DNA of 64,000 bases, taken from positions 1,276,501 to 1,340,500 of the forward strand of contig JARHVA010002128.1 of NCBI GenBank assembly GCA_037957365.1, written 5' to 3'. The position numbers and the translations under genes are program-made. Of this stretch, positions 1-13,162 are shown in pieces (the stretch's first letter is position 1; every line of letters begins with the position of its first letter). A model generated the notes under the pieces. The model ran no database searches. It saw only the letters and a list, made by a program, of their open reading frames with translations, and was not told the DNA's origin. Source of the DNA: Torreya grandis. Its lineage: Eukaryota; Streptophyta; Pinopsida; Cupressales; Taxaceae.

Positions 1-1600
1 TAATCACATGTCCCTTAATGGAATTTTTTATAAGAAACTCAAGATCAAACTCTGTTAAAAGCATGAGCCACTTGGCCATATGTTGGTTGTGATATGGCTT
101 GGAGTGCATATACTTGAGGGGATCAATGTTATTAATGACATCATTTTTGTGGTTAAGAAGATAGTGAAAAAGTTTAGAGGTAATGAAAACTAAGCCAAGG
201 CAAAGTTTTTCGAGATGGGTCTATCAGGTTTCATAGTCAATGAGGGTATGACTGATGTAATAAATGGAATGATCCTTATTTTGGTCATCACAATGAGTGA
301 GCATGTCCCCCAAGGAATGATCAGTGGTAGATATGTATAGATAAAAAGGCTGGTCCTCTTTTGGAGGAATAAATATTGGTGGGGAGACAATATACTCTTT
401 GATTACATTGAAGGCCTATTGACATTCTTTGGTCCATTTAAAGGAGGTATCTTTTTTAAGGAGGTGGTGAAAAGGCTGATAGTGATTGGATAATTGGGAG
501 ATAAAGTGGTGGATTGACTAAAGTTTGCCTTGTAGGCTATGAAGCTATTTTATGTTAGTATTGGGAGGCATTTCTATAATGACTCAGCTTTTTATGATGT
601 CTATTTCTATTTTATAGAGGGAAAAAATAAAGCCCAAATTTTTTATTGATAAGACCCCAAAGACACATTTCTTTAGATTGAACCTAATATGATAATGGAT
701 AAGTCTTTCAAAGGTGATAGTGAGAACAATGAGGTGATCTTGGTAGTTTTTGGATTTAGCACTCAGATCATCAACATAGTCTTCAACTATTTTATGGATG
801 AGGACATGAAAAAAGTAAGTCATAACCCACTAAAGGGCATGGCATGATAGTAAAAATTTCCCCATGGGGTAATAAAGGAATTTTTATGTTGATATTTAGG
901 GGTGATCAAGATTTGGTTGTATCTTAAAAACCCATCCATAAGGGATAGTATTTCATGGCCAGTAGTGAGATCAACAAGTTGGTTTATGTTAGGTAGGGGA
1001 AAGTCATCTTTGGGGAATACAAGGTTAAGATCATAGAAATACACACAAAGGTAGAGTCCCTCAGTGGATTTGGTAACATAAATAATGTTGGATACCCATT
1101 TCGGATAGTCAAAGGGTTAAATGAAATTAATATATAAAAGGAATTGAAGTTCTTTAACAAGAAGAGATATATGAGGATATATACGACAATGTTTTTGCTA
1201 AACAAGCTTAACTTGAGGATAGGTAATGATGTTATGAAGAGAGATGGAAGGGTCAATGCCAAACATATCTTGATAATACCAAGAAAATGTTATGATATGA
1301 TTGTGGAGAAAGATTGATAATCTCATTATTCCTCGAGGGTTAAGGATTGGCCAATATTGACAATATGAGGGTTCTCCTGAGTGCCCAAATTAACTTCTAT
1401 GGTTGATTCATTTAGCATTGTTTGGTTTTCAGGAGGGAGGGATTTTTGAAGAGAATAATCCATCACACCTAGATAGGTAAGAATAAAATTTTCATCTTGA
1501 TGTTGGATGGTGTTAATGGTGGGAAATTCATGTATGATCATTTTGGGGTGGATAAGAGGAATGGTTTTATTTTGGCCTTCCTATTGATAAATCAACAGAC
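1..1600 (-). pseudogene. Reverse transcriptase and N-terminal RNase H (element 1)
   Basis: This is the RNA-dependent DNA polymerase of a Ty3/gypsy polyprotein, in broken frames. The N-terminal connection region lies near 1540-1330. The fingers lie near 1100-1040. A palm segment at 1044-820 includes a LMDGF motif holding the first catalytic Asp position, followed by a MPF motif. The YVDDL active-site box is near 766-780, inside a short frame from 823 to 584. Left of 560 the minus-strand translation continues into thumb and RNase H-like sequence up to the window edge, with stops. The catalytic YVDD is intact although the frame is not. The family assignment is secure; exact domain borders are approximate. 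Confidence 0.85.
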
Positions 1601-1712
1601 CCAAACTAAAAATGTTTATCAAAAAAAAGTTAGGTGGGATGATGTTGAGGTCTTCAAATGGATTTGGTGAGGGTAGAGGTTCTTCAAATTGGAAATTTGA
1701 GGTTGATAAGGG

Positions 1713-1880
1713 TAGAAGTTGTTCAAATGGGAGAGGTGGGATTGGTGAGGTTAGAGGTTCTCTAAATGGGAGAAGTGGAATTAATGAAGTTGGAGGTTCT
1801 CCAAATGGGAGAGGTGGAATTGGTGAAGTTGTAGGTTCTCCAAATGGGAGAGGTGGGATTGATGTTGGTGATGTGGGCTC
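1713..1880 (-). repeat. 39-bp tandem repeat encoding a 13-residue proline-rich unit
   Basis: About four 39-base units follow one another. On the minus strand they encode a 13-residue unit close to TTSPIPPLPFGEP, in the linker between protease and RT of element 1. Units differ by a few substitutions and keep the reading frame, which suggests expansion while the element was still coding. The plus-strand reading (glycine-rich, GGSPNGRGG-like) is an antisense artefact. Confidence 0.75.
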
Positions 1881-1889
1881 TTTTAGGGG

Positions 1890-2935
1890 AACATACCCTA
1901 AGCCAAAGAACTCATGAGGTTTTTAGGTTTTGACAATAGGAATTTTTTGGGGTCCTTGTTTATAGAGGCCAAAACCAAACCCTTTCCAAGCACACTGATG
2001 AAGGTACATTTGGGAAAAAGTTGGGTTGTTAAGATAAGAAAATTTAGAAGTGAATGGCTAGATACAAGGCATGGTGGTAGAGGCAAGAAGTTTTTTATGA
2101 AGTCCCCCATAAATAAAATATGTTCTATTATTGGGAAGGCCAAAGGGAACAAGGGTACTAATATTGGGATCATAAGATGGATCATTTTGAAGGTTCCCAA
2201 ATTCATGTGGAGAAGGGAAAGCGTCCAAAGCTAAAATTTAATATTCCCCTAGCGTAAGACACTAGAACAAGGATTACAAGGGGTGTTCGACCAGGATTTG
2301 TGATGAAGGAATGGTTGAACTAGTGGATGCTTCACCATTGTTGAAGATATAAGTGTTGGTGGGTTGGTTTGACACGGTGGCTTGGTTAGTGGTTGGCTGT
2401 GAAGAGGATGAAGGTGGAATAAGAACATTGGGCTGATATGTCATATTACAAGAAGTAAAGGGACTTAGATCAGCTTTGATTGTAATGACATATCCCTCAT
2501 GTTCAAATTTGACACATCGATGAAGGGTAGAAGGGATGCATCTCATGGTGCAAATCTAAGGGTGATTTAGTAACACATTATATTAAAATTCACCTTCTAT
2601 GACATAAAATAGTTTAGGAATATTATGAGGCCCCAAATGGATGTGGAGAACAACTATCCCTAGAGTGGTGGCCAATGTATCATTGAATGATCGAAGAACT
2701 ACCAAGATTTCCAACATGATGTTTTTAGGTAGTTGGATTTGATCATAGGCATGGCAGGAGATGATATTGATACTTGCCCCCCATCAATCATAATCCTTTT
2801 GACATGTATATGATTGATGGATGTGATAAAAAGAGGGGGATCAAGGTCTTCACTATGATATGGTGAGATTTCAAACTCTTCAAAGGTGACCCTAGAAACA
2901 TATTGGATAGCTTTGATCAAAGATGCAAGAGGTTA
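1890..2935 (-). pseudogene. Retroviral-type aspartic protease and downstream linker (element 1)
   Basis: The minus-strand frame from 2920 to 2699 reads through a segment ending HVKRIMIDGG, where plant Ty3/gypsy proteases have the catalytic D-T/S-G triad. Here the triad is DGG. Further left (2546-2274) a segment containing IPSTLHRCVKF matches the conserved strand that follows the flap region in this group, then continues into a serine/proline-rich linker. A third short frame (2206-1898) leads toward the tandem repeat. The protease would process the Gag-Pol polyprotein. Frames are interrupted, so this is a remnant. Confidence 0.7.
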
Positions 2936-4959
2936 GGGATCAGCTAATTGAACCTATATCGAATGTAATGCTTTGATTAAATCTTGATGATGTTGAGCTA
3001 AGGTATGAATTAAGTCATAAAGACTCATTTTGACTGGCATTTGGTGAAGTTGTTTTATCACTAGGTGTTGGATGAATGCAAATGCATTAGAAGATGAAGG
3101 GGCTCCCAAAATGGAGACTTTAGGCTTAGATGGTTGTGAGGATGAAGGTGAAGGTATAGTTTTTTGGGTTTGGTTGGTTAGTTGGGGAGTTGAAGCATAA
3201 TACCATGGAATGGTTGCCTTGGCTTTACCTTTTTAATTTTATTAGACTACTTTACCCTTATCCTTGTGTTGGGCTCAAGACTGAGTCACCATATGAATAG
3301 TATGGCTAAGGGGAGCAGTTGTTTGCTTTAGTTCCTCTGCTTCACTCTTTAGTGGGAGTAGAGAAGTAGATGATTGGTAGGCAGATTAGATAGGTGGTAA
3401 AAGAGGTAAGACACTTAAATAAAGTTAATCTAATAGATCATCCTCCTCTAAATGGCTATGAATGATAGTTTGGAGAGCTCTACAATTTTCCATATCCATG
3501 CCCAAGATTCCTATGGTAAAGACAAATTAGATTATCATTGAACTAGGTTGGATTTTGGTGAGTGGGGTCAAAAGGATTGATTGGTGGTAGGTTAATGGTA
3601 TAAGATTATAGGAGCCTTTGTAAAATAGTTGTATAAGATTCTGATAGAGATTTTGGAGGTGGTGTTGTTTGGGTTTTTGGTTTAGGTTCCCTATTAGGCA
3701 AGGGCTTTTTAACAAGACGTACGGTTGATAGATTGAGCTTGGCTAGTGGTTTAGAAAGAATTAGTTTAGTTATAAATGGTTTATAAATTGGGAGTTTAGA
3801 TGATGAGGGTTTAAAGGATGGGAAAATAGATGGAGAAAGGTTGGAAAGGAATGATGATGAACTATGAGATGGGCTTGTTATAGGTGGATAGAGGGGAGAT
3901 GGTTTTTTGGAGGAAGAGTAGATTATGGGAATGGTAGATGAATGTGGTCCTAAAATAGAAGGTGAAGGTGAAGGAGTTGGTATGGCTCTTCCTTGAGGTT
4001 GTGGTTTGGGTAATATTTATTTCTTAATAGATTGATATAGATTTAGTTATGGTTGTGTTGATGTGGTTAATTATAATCTTAAAGGAGGGTGAGCATGATT
4101 TGGTGTGGGAAGGATCCCCAAGTTCTTGATTGGCTTGATAAAAGAATCATAGAGTGATTTGGAAATTTTAAGTGGGGGTAATTAAGATGGTTCCATGATG
4201 ACTTTAGGAGGGTTAGTTGGTGGATTTGTAACCAAAAGATTGAGAGTGGAATCTAGTGAAGTAAAAGGTTCATCTTTATTTTGATATGGGATTCTAAGTA
4301 AATGCTAAAAGGTGGCTCTATAAAAGTTGGGTTGAGTGGTAAATTCTAAACTTTGAACTAGTCAAGAAAAAGGTTTATAAATGGGTTTTGTTCCTTGATC
4401 ATTATTTTCAAATCTCAAACCTTTTTCGAAAGAATAAGGAATGGTTTCAATGTTTCTATCCTTGGTAGAAGGCTCAAAAGGTAACGATTGGGTAGGTAGA
4501 TGTATTGTCTCTTGGGAAATAATTTCTAAGGGAGGTACAGATAATTATTTAATTGATGCAGTAAGGGTAATGGTTTAAAGTAGTGGGGTTGGTATAGATT
4601 TTTACTTGGTTTAGCTATTTAAATAAGTAGGTGGTTCTTCTATTTTATCTGGAAGAGTGAATGAAATAGTTGATAGAGTGGTTATCTCCTTGGGTATTTC
4701 CATCATAGGAGGGATAAACAGAACTATAGTTTCATCCAAGGAAGTGGAAAGGGTAACTACTTCCTGGACATTTGAAGAAATAGGTGGTGAGTTGCCTTCC
4801 TCTATATGGGTGATGGATGTGATGACTTCATTAACAGTGGGCACATTACTGATGACATTAATTACATGTGCCTCATGTGAGTTGGAGGATTTGGGTTGGA
4901 TTTCATGGTGTTGGGTTGAAGGTGGATGATTTGAGAATGGTTTTTAAAAAATATTAAGA
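2936..4959 (-). other. Low-complexity Gag-Pol linker (element 1), no conserved domain seen
   Basis: Two kilobases between the gag zinc knuckle and the protease translate on the minus strand to Pro/Ser/Thr/Ile-rich fragments (for example 4844-4611) with frequent stops. No catalytic motif is recognised. It is probably an expanded spacer of the polyprotein; it could also hide a heavily decayed domain. Confidence 0.5.
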
Positions 4960-6842
4960 GATTGGTTTGAAGGAGCATTTGGGTTATCAAACACAAGCTC
5001 CCCTTTATCAATTAGGTCCTAGATAATGCTCTTAAAGGTATTGCATCTATCGGTATCATGTCCAACAACATGATGATAGTCACAATGATCATTCTCATTG
5101 TACCACCTAGGAAGGGGGTGAGAAGTATCAAATTATTGAGGGGGATTGATGGGTGTAATTTGGATTAGATTGGATTGAAGTAGTTTTTCCAAGACTAACA
5201 CATAAGACTCCCCAATCGAGGTAAATGGTTTTGAAGAAGCCTAGTTTTTGGTATAGTTTTGGTGATTGGAAGGATTATTGGTTTGAGTTGTTTGGTTGAT
5301 GGTTGTAGGAGGTACAGTTTTAAAACAACCAAATGTGCTAATGCTTTTGATGGAGGATGACTTAGTGGTCTTAAAACTAGAATTTTTATTTTAAAGCTTC
5401 AGCTTCCCTTCATTGATAACATGGTTTTCTAATTTATGGGCCATAGTGAATGTTTCATCAAAAGTCCTAAAGGTTTAGACTTGAAGAGTTGGAGCAATGT
5501 GTTTAACACACCCCCAAGAGAATAATTTGATTAATTCAAGTTGGGGTAATGGGAAAGTGAGTTGATTAATGAGGCCCCTCCATCTGGTAATGAAAACAAT
5601 AATGGATTCATCTTCAAATTATTTGATGGAATATAGGTCGATAATGGAAACTATTTTAGATATATTCACTGAAAAGTGTTCTAAAATGGTTTATCCTAAT
5701 TGAGAGAGAAAAAATGGAATGAGTGGGAATGGCACTATACCAATCAAGGGTGGCCCTAGATTATTACATGGGAAAGGTTTTGAGAAGGATAGCATCATCA
5801 TAAGTGATCAAGTAGCAAGGATGACAAAAATCTCTTAAGTGTTTTTTAGGATCCTCCTTACCTTGAAATTTATAAAATTTGGGTAATTCCCATTAAGAAG
5901 GATAAGCATGGATGGGCACAGAGGGGTGGATAGGCTTGTTAAAAATTTGGTCTTAAGATAAAAGATTAGTTGAGCCAGAGATGGAGATGGATGACTCTAA
6001 ACTAGTCATTTTGTCTATTAGCATTTTAATTAGATCGGGTTGAGGTTGAGAAGCTACATAATTGGGAGGTATATTCTATTGAGGTTGGATTACAACTATG
6101 TATGAATAGGTGTCAAATGGTGTTGAAGAAGCCACATATTATTAGGTGGTGGTAAAGGTTTGAGATGGTGGCACATAAGAGTTAATTGGTATAAAAGGTT
6201 TGGTGGAGGGTGGTATGTACTCTTACGATTAGGGACATACTGGTAAGTTGTCATAGGTACCTATTAGGGAATGGATGCAACTAGTATGGTGGAGGTAAGA
6301 ATAATTTGGGTAGATTGAGTTTAGGTAGGGACCCTAGTACTAATTGGGGAAGGCTTTGGGGTATAGAGAGAACTAAGTTTTAAAAGGGGGTTGAGTTTGG
6401 TACATTGGTTAAACTAGAGGGAATGGTATAAGCAAGAGTGGAAGATAATGCCATGGTAGATGGGACATAAGTGACTAATGGCAAGATTGAACCCACATGG
6501 GGTGTGACAAGATGTGTTTGGTTGGGAGGTGGAATGTTGTATTGATTTCGGGTGGATGAGATATTTTTCATAAGATGGGATGGCATGCCCAAAGAAGGAT
6601 CAGAAGAAGGAATCAAAGTAGAGGGGGCACAATGAGGAAAGGTGTTGATAATGTTGTAAAGAAACTAGATTATTGTCAATAAAGGTAGTAAAGTCTAGAT
6701 CTCCTTCAAATGTGATTGGGATTCTAGAAGGAGAAGGTGGTGGAGGAAAATGGTAAGGTGAAGCATGAGGAAATTTATCATCTTCTAATGTATAATCCAT
6801 AGATGAAGAAGAAGGTAGTGGTTGGTTGTTTTGATTTATCAC
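4960..6842 (-). pseudogene. gag with a C-X2-H-X4-H-X4-C knuckle (element 1)
   Basis: The probable start region is the frame from 6842, a proline-rich N-terminus. The conserved gag core appears near 5880-5760, where the minus strand reads LPKFYKF then KEDPKKHLRDFC, the usual opening of the plant retrotransposon gag domain. A zinc-knuckle-like motif, CDYHHVVGHDTDRC, is encoded at about 5042-5086. It has His where the usual C-X2-C-X4-H-X4-C knuckle has its second Cys. Gag would form the virus-like particle and bind RNA. Several stops and shifts make it a pseudogene; borders are approximate. Confidence 0.75.
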
Positions 6843-7528
6843 TTATTGTCAAGTTAAAACCATATGAGAAAATAGGAAATGTTATTGTGACATTCACACC
6901 TCAAACCAAAATCAAACCAAAAAGAATTTGAAAGCAATCAGTGTATACACTAAGAAGTGTATTTTAACCTTAGGATTACTTTTAAATCACTTTTGGATTA
7001 TGCCTTAAAGAGTGTGATAAGGGATGTTAGTTTAAAAAAGGTACTAAAGAGGAAGTCTATGGATGGTTTTAGGTTATTTAGGCAATCAGAAGGAAGATTT
7101 GTGTTGAAATTTAGTACGTGTCTTGGTATTAGGGCCTACCCCCTCACTTCACAATCTCACAGTGATAAGGGTGTCAAGTGCTTAGCCAAGATATACTGAG
7201 TCTAAAGTTTATACTCAAATACAGACCTGATTTGGTTCTCCCCTTAGTGGTAAAATCCAAATGGGATAGCTGAGAGCAGGTAAGGTTGTTGTTAAGTGAT
7301 GAAATATTGGTTGGTCCTTATCTCGAGTATTATTTTGATGTGTAAATTATTTTTTGGTTTGGTTTTGTGTGTGATAACAAGTGTGAATTCTATGATAAGA
7401 TTAATTTTCCTCCTAATTTACTATATGAACTAAAATTATAAAGTAATTAATGAATGCAAATGGTTGATTTTTAATCCCAAAAATAAATGGTTTCATTTGA
7501 TGAGCAAATAATTAAGAAAGGGAACTGT

Positions 7529-7549
7529 GTCCCACCGAGCATGCCAAAA
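7529..7549 (-). other. Primer-binding-site region of element 1
   Basis: Directly inside the LTR, the minus strand reads TTTTGGCATGCTCGGTGGG and on to GACAC. Element G has a very similar motif in the same place (TTTTTGGCACACCTGGTGGG at about 43046-43065). The TGG start fits pairing to a tRNA CCA tail. I cannot assign the tRNA. Confidence 0.6.
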
Positions 7550-8891
7550 TGTTTCAATTTATTTTCTTCATTTCTTAGTTATGAAAGTAAATAAAAGAAA
7601 GTCAGGAGGAGGGTATGTAGATGGGTACCTGATATAGTTCATGTGCTGATAGCAAATGAATCTGGGAACTCCTATTTGGCTAGGGAGGAAAAACTTACAA
7701 ATCATAAGAAAACTAGAAGATGATTTGTTAGATGGTAGGTTGAGTGGATTGCCTAGCATACGCTAGATCCAAGAAACATAAGGATTTCTAAGATCCTATC
7801 AATTCACTTATAAGATAATTAAGTCAAAAATTATATAATAAATTTACTTGCATTCAAATGATAAGGAAGTAAATAACGTAGATGATATACGTGTTTGATA
7901 GAAGATATGGTATGATGGGTCAGTGTATCAAGGTCAGGACCAGGGGGTCTAGGTGGGGTCTGTAGGTGGATCAAGAACACAAATAGGGATTTGATTGGGT
8001 GAAAGGAGGAGAAAATAAAAATCTATTATTTTATCTAATAGTGACCATCAGTGGTGAAGGTGATCGGTGATGGTTAGGTATGATTGATGATGTTTAGGTA
8101 ACTAGTGACGGTTGTTGTGATTGGTGATGGTTGTAACAATCAAAAATGGTTTCAAAAACTAGTGATGATTGCCTATAGTATTGCCTATGAAATAATATGT
8201 AAGAAGATTATAAGGAAGCAAGGGGATATGGTTGATTATCAGAGGGTGAGATAGGGGTTGTGACGGTCTATACTAGTGTGTAGGTGAACAAATCAAAATA
8301 ACAAATTTTGATAAAGGGTGAAAACACCAAAAATAAAGGAGATATACCTATATGATTTCAAGTGGATGATAGTTGAAATCTGAAGGGATTTGAGTAGCAT
8401 AAGAGTACTTCAACCTTCTAAAATCATATGGATAGATCTTCATGATCTTGGATACTTACACATAAAGAAAATAATAGAGTTTGGATGCAAATTTATGGAT
8501 CCACAACTCCTCCAAGAGCCCTGCATTTATAAAAAAAACTTTCTAAGTGAGGAGGGAAGATTTGAGGGAAATTTGATAAGTTGGGAGGGTAAAGATGCCT
8601 ACTTTTGTTTATTTTTTAAAGCTTACATTAAATCAAGTTGCCATGTTAGAGGGAGTTATTCTCAAAAAAATTTGGCAATGCTTTTAAAGCTTAAGGCAAG
8701 TTTGGGTGACCCCAACCATCAATAGTTAGGGTTAATTATCAATGGTTACCCTAACCAATGATGGTTGAGGGGTTATGAACAAATGGGTAAAAAGGTCATG
8801 ATTTAGGTGTTTTGACATAATGAAGTTATAAATAGGTTTTAATATGTTAGGTGGGATCCATAGGTCAATATGACATCAAAAAATATCATTG
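7550..8891 (-). repeat. 5' LTR of element 1, right limit uncertain
   Basis: The left boundary (LTR 3' end on the minus strand) is set by the TG/CA-type end next to the primer-binding motif. The right end is not observed, because the mate LTR is outside the window. A TATA-like TATAAAT lies on the minus strand at 8525-8531, a plausible promoter position. At 8041-8170 there are degenerate direct repeats of a GTGATGGTT-like word. Confidence 0.5.
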
Positions 8892-9422
8892 TGTAGTTTT
8901 CAAGTGTCTATAATTATATAACACCTCAGTCTTGTACACTTGGAAAATTCATACCTTGGTTATTTCTCTTAGTTATTTAACTTTTCTTACTTTAAAAATT
9001 CTTGTGTTTACTTTATATAGTTCCCTTTAGCCTATATCTCTTAGTCCAACTAGTATTATGTTGATGACATAGGTCTTCTACCTTACCTAGAATGCTTAAA
9101 ATATACTTTATATTCCATATCTACAAATTGTAAACTTGTACTTACTTTCCTTCTCCCTAGACACTAACATATATGATAAACAGTAGTGTTGACATTATTG
9201 TCTAGTCCTGATGTAAGTGTCTAGTTCCCTAGATTCATTCAATTTTAAAATGAGACAATCCTAATGGTCAATATAAGTTTTTTAATGTAGGTTATTACTC
9301 TAAAGGGATTAATATAAATTCAAGATCAAACCTCATTCATTCCTCATATAGAAACATGTGAACAATACTAGGTATTCTTATCAAATAGATTTCATAGATA
9401 ATTCAATTGAATAAATCTTCCC

Positions 9423-9426
<4 letters not shown>

Positions 9427-9496
<70 letters not shown>
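9427..9496. repeat. (ATT)n microsatellite
   Basis: About 23 perfect ATT/TTA units sit inside the LTR of element H. The other family A LTR copies lack it, so it expanded after insertion. Confidence 0.97.
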
Positions 9497-10190
9497 TATA
9501 TACTAGTCATAGGGAAAACACATCTACAGGTCTAAAGTACTAAAAGAGAAACCCAAGAGCTTGATTTACCAAGTTACAAGCTAGGTCACTATTGTACTTT
9601 CTTCGTAAATATTGTATGATTCACACATAAGCCAACACATAAGGGATAATTACATGGGTATGAATATATATTCTAGATTATTGGCTATGTAGTCATTGTC
9701 AATTAATGGTGAGGTTATTAAGGTCAAATCGACACCATGTACCCACTTTACCCAAGGTCACTATGAAGATTGATAATTAAGGTTTTTCCATTGCATAAGG
9801 AGTGGAAGTCTATGACCCATATTTAAATGCACCAAAGTGAAGGTGAATTAAAATATATAAGCATCCATGTGCTCACACCTTATTCCATATATTTTATACA
9901 TGACACTAGAATCAAACCTAGATAATAGCACCAACGTAATTATCCTAAGTTGATGTTACTATCCATAGTGTCATAAGTGTTAGAGATAGAATATGATGAC
10001 TATTCTAAGATCTCTTTCTATCCTAATTTTTTATGTTCAATATTTAGAACTGCATTACCATCAAAAAAAGCTAATTACATCACTTCTTTATCATTTCTAC
10101 ATCTAGTATAATTGTACTTTCCATATTTAGACTATCTTATTACAATAAATTTAGTTTATGATTATATCTAATTTTAGCATCTAATTAGCC

Positions 10191-10391
<201 letters not shown>

Positions 10392-10446
10392 CCTTGTGAA
10401 ATTTCATTTCTATATACCCATTTAATTCAAAATATAAGGTTAATGA

Positions 10447-11253
10447 TAAGATCACTTTAGATCAACATTTTAAGGTTAAATAGGTAGACAAAGAATTACA
10501 TGATATCTTCAATTAGATTTTTAATCCACCTTTACATGAGTCCATCATGTTTAATAAGTTTCTCTCATTCACATATTTTTGTCATTTAGTTAAATCAAGG
10601 GAATTAAAATTATTATAAATTAATAAGCTTAAGTATGTAACCAATATAGATTCCATTAAAAAAAAATTAAAGTAATCCACCATACAAGGTGATAATAATA
10701 ATGATCAAGAGGAATAGTACATGAAAATTTATAATTAATTCCATGCATTGTATTATCATCTCCTCTAAGGAGACATTATACCAATCTAAAAAAATATCCA
10801 TATAAGGTCCTCAAAACACTTTTAGAATGAAATTTAATATCTCTCCATCTTATTAAATAGATTGTTATGAGTAATCATCTTCCAAAATAATTTGATTATA
10901 ATTCCTTTTGCGACTTTCATAGAGCATCAAGGCATAAAATTTAGGATTTGATATATGCATACATCATTGATGTGGGCACACCTACAGACTTCCAAGGCAC
11001 AACTAAGTGAAATAATAGTAATGAATATTTATAGTGATCCTTTTCCTATGCATATAGCTAATGAGATAGCAAACACCTTGGGAGTGTTTTATGTATATAA
11101 TGCATACCCTCCACCAGCTTATTAGCATTCTCATATAGAGACAAAGATCCTTTAAATGGCATAATTGGTACCTACCATATTTTAAGACCATTTAAACTAC
11201 TCATAACATTTATATATCATGAGATAGTAGATGATGATTCATATTTAGACTCT
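10447..11253 (+). other. Element H leader and gag position; no gene recognised
   Basis: This stretch lies between the H LTR and the protease remnant, where gag sits in the related elements A and D. I could not recognise a gag core or a zinc knuckle. At about 0.8 kb it is shorter than the roughly 2 kb in A-inner, so much of gag may be deleted. Confidence 0.45.
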
Positions 11254-11690
11254 TTTTCATTTGAGCACACATTGATTATTAGCCTATTCAAAGTGTCATG
11301 GTCAATAATGGTTCAAGTTTGAATATGTTCACAATCACAATTATTGATAATCTTGGATACACATATTATGATTTTCTTCCTATGCCCATGGTAATAATAA
11401 GACTCAATGGTCACATTCATATCTCCATTGGTGATATTAAATTACCTATATAGGTTGGTCCAGCACATGTGGCCACCAGGTTTATATTAGTACCTAGTGT
11501 AGTGGTCTTCAATATATTATTGGGATGCCCTTCGATTTATAAGATTCACATAGTTAATTCCATAGTTCATAGGTATTTAAAGTATATATATGTTAATGAT
11601 TTCATCATATTTTAGGGTATCCCATATGAATACCCCCTAAATATAGATATGGTTCCTATATAGTATAATGTATTTCATCCACCTAAAATG
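11254..11690 (+). pseudogene. Aspartic protease remnant (element H)
   Basis: From about 11284 the plus strand reads one long frame with three stops. It contains VMVNNGSSLNMF at the active-site position, then GDIKLPI, then FNILLGCPSIYKIH, the order of conserved blocks in plant Ty3/gypsy proteases. The catalytic Asp position is Asn (NNGSS), so the enzyme would be inactive even without the stops. The protease is on the plus strand, like its LTR. No RT motif follows before 14500. Confidence 0.75.
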
Positions 11691-12480
11691 GTTTAACCTA
11701 CTCAGAGGCTTATCCTTAAAAGGCCACTTAAGCAGAGATTTGTCATAGATTCTAGAGAGATTCTCTCTACTCCCATGCATCCTATATTGATATTACACAA
11801 CACTCAGAGTGTATCACATAGGGAACCAACATAGGGTTCATACACTCTATGATGGGTTCTTAAAAACCCTAAGGTTCACCATGATCCACAACATGTGTAG
11901 TATAGTATAAATCATCATTATGATAGTGATTCTTATAGTATAGAGAGAAATTAGCATTCATATCAAAATTCATCTCAGTTTACTCACAATAGTATGGCAC
12001 TTTCTATTCATGAAAGGTCACCATTCTTATATTAAGTGTAGGAACCATTGATTATGTGTTCTTTATAGAACTTATCAATTAGTTCTTTCTCTTTAATTTT
12101 TTATTTCATATATAGAAAAAAATTAAATATTCTACCAAATTAAAAATTTATGACCTATGTATGATTTGTGTATTTTATTTTGCATTAGCTAATTTTTGAA
12201 TAGTTATTTATTACTTTCTTTTATCCAATTTCATATTATGTATGATTCAAAAGTGTACATGAGTGAATGCAGAGCATATAGGTTTCCATCTACAGACATA
12301 GGTTTAGGAGGTGCTATTATTTTTGACTTAGGAAAATGTAAATAGACAAAAATGACCTATTCAGATAGTATCACCCTACACCCTTGTATTATTTCATTAG
12401 ACATGTCCTAGTGAGCACAAGCTATCAATTCTTAAATCTAAACAATACACATTCCTCATGTAGATTTTCTATACATTATC

Positions 12481-12643
12481 AATCTTATTGGGCGCATATC
12501 ATACATAGGGATATACTAGTGTTATAACCAAAGGGATAACTAGAGAATGATAAAACATGTGTGTGATATGCCCCCAATAAGATTTTTTGGACTGATATCA
12601 AGAAGGGATAGCCAAAGAATGATAAAACCCATGTGTGATATGC
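12481..12643. repeat. Fold-back element with overlapping 42-bp direct repeats
   Basis: Bases 12481-12505 and 12560-12584 are inverted repeats matching at 23 of 25 positions, starting AATCTTATTGGG and ending CCCAATAAGATT, around a 54-base loop. A 42-base block at 12530-12571, which includes most of the right arm, is repeated imperfectly at 12602-12643 (core GAATGATAAAAC, end TGTGATATGC). It may be a short MITE-like insertion or a local hairpin-mediated duplication. No target duplication was recognised. Confidence 0.75.
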
Positions 12644-13068
12644 ACTAGTATATACTTTGGTTTTATCAATATTATTGGTTTTTATACACTCCATAAAATC
12701 TATTGATATGCTCACTTACTTACACATTGATATCTTACTAGTTACCTAAGTTATTGAATATACTAGTGTTATAAATTACTTATGTTGATCAACAACATTC
12801 ACTCATGCATGATTTATGTGTTTTCATCTAGGATTTATGTCTTGTGTGTATTTCTTATTTGGATTGTGGACATTTGAACATGTCTTTATGTGTGGCTTGA
12901 ATCCTTCATTATATGTTTTTATGCATGTGGGTGACATTTTAATATTTCCCTTATATATGCCTCCTTGGCATTATATTGTGTGCATGGTGTGCTTTCCATT
13001 TACTCTTTTTATGTGTGTGTCATGGCTATGACACTTGTTTTCTCAAATTTATCAATTTTTGATGCTAT

Positions 13069-13162
13069 GATGGATAACATGCATATTATCATCCTTTTGA
13101 TTCCATGATGGATATCATGCATATTATCATCATTTTTATTCCATGATAAATATCATGCATCC
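13069..13162. repeat. 38-bp tandem repeat, 2.5 copies
   Basis: Units start at 13069, 13107 and 13145 and share GATGGATA-CATGCATATTATCATC followed by a TTTT-ATTCCAT tail; the third is partial. It lies in the non-coding tract of element H. Confidence 0.85.

Larger units (their letters stand above)
1..8891 (-). mobile_element. Element 1: partial Ty3/gypsy retrotransposon
   Basis: Read right to left on the minus strand, this is the 5' and central part of a decayed Ty3/gypsy element: 5' LTR (from 7550 rightwards), primer-binding-like motif, gag, a long low-complexity linker, protease, a tandem proline-rich repeat, RT and the start of RNase H, which runs off the left edge. Integrase and the 3' LTR would lie outside the window, so a target-site duplication cannot be tested. 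The order gag-protease-RT-RNase H fits Ty3/gypsy. Stops and frame changes occur throughout, so this copy is dead. Its gag knuckle is of the same class as that of RT-less element D, which makes its lineage a possible, untested, helper. The right limit of the LTR is set only by the start of the next LTR at 8892. Confidence 0.85.

Noticed and set aside
1612..1917. Plus-strand glycine-rich frame with GGSPNGRGG-like repeats
   Set aside because: It is the antisense of the proline-rich tandem repeat in the minus-strand polyprotein of element 1; all neighbouring domains read on the minus strand.
12816..13031. 71-codon plus-strand frame, hydrophobic and Cys/Met-rich
   Set aside because: No similarity to a known membrane protein, located in the non-coding tract of element H, composition explained by T-rich DNA.
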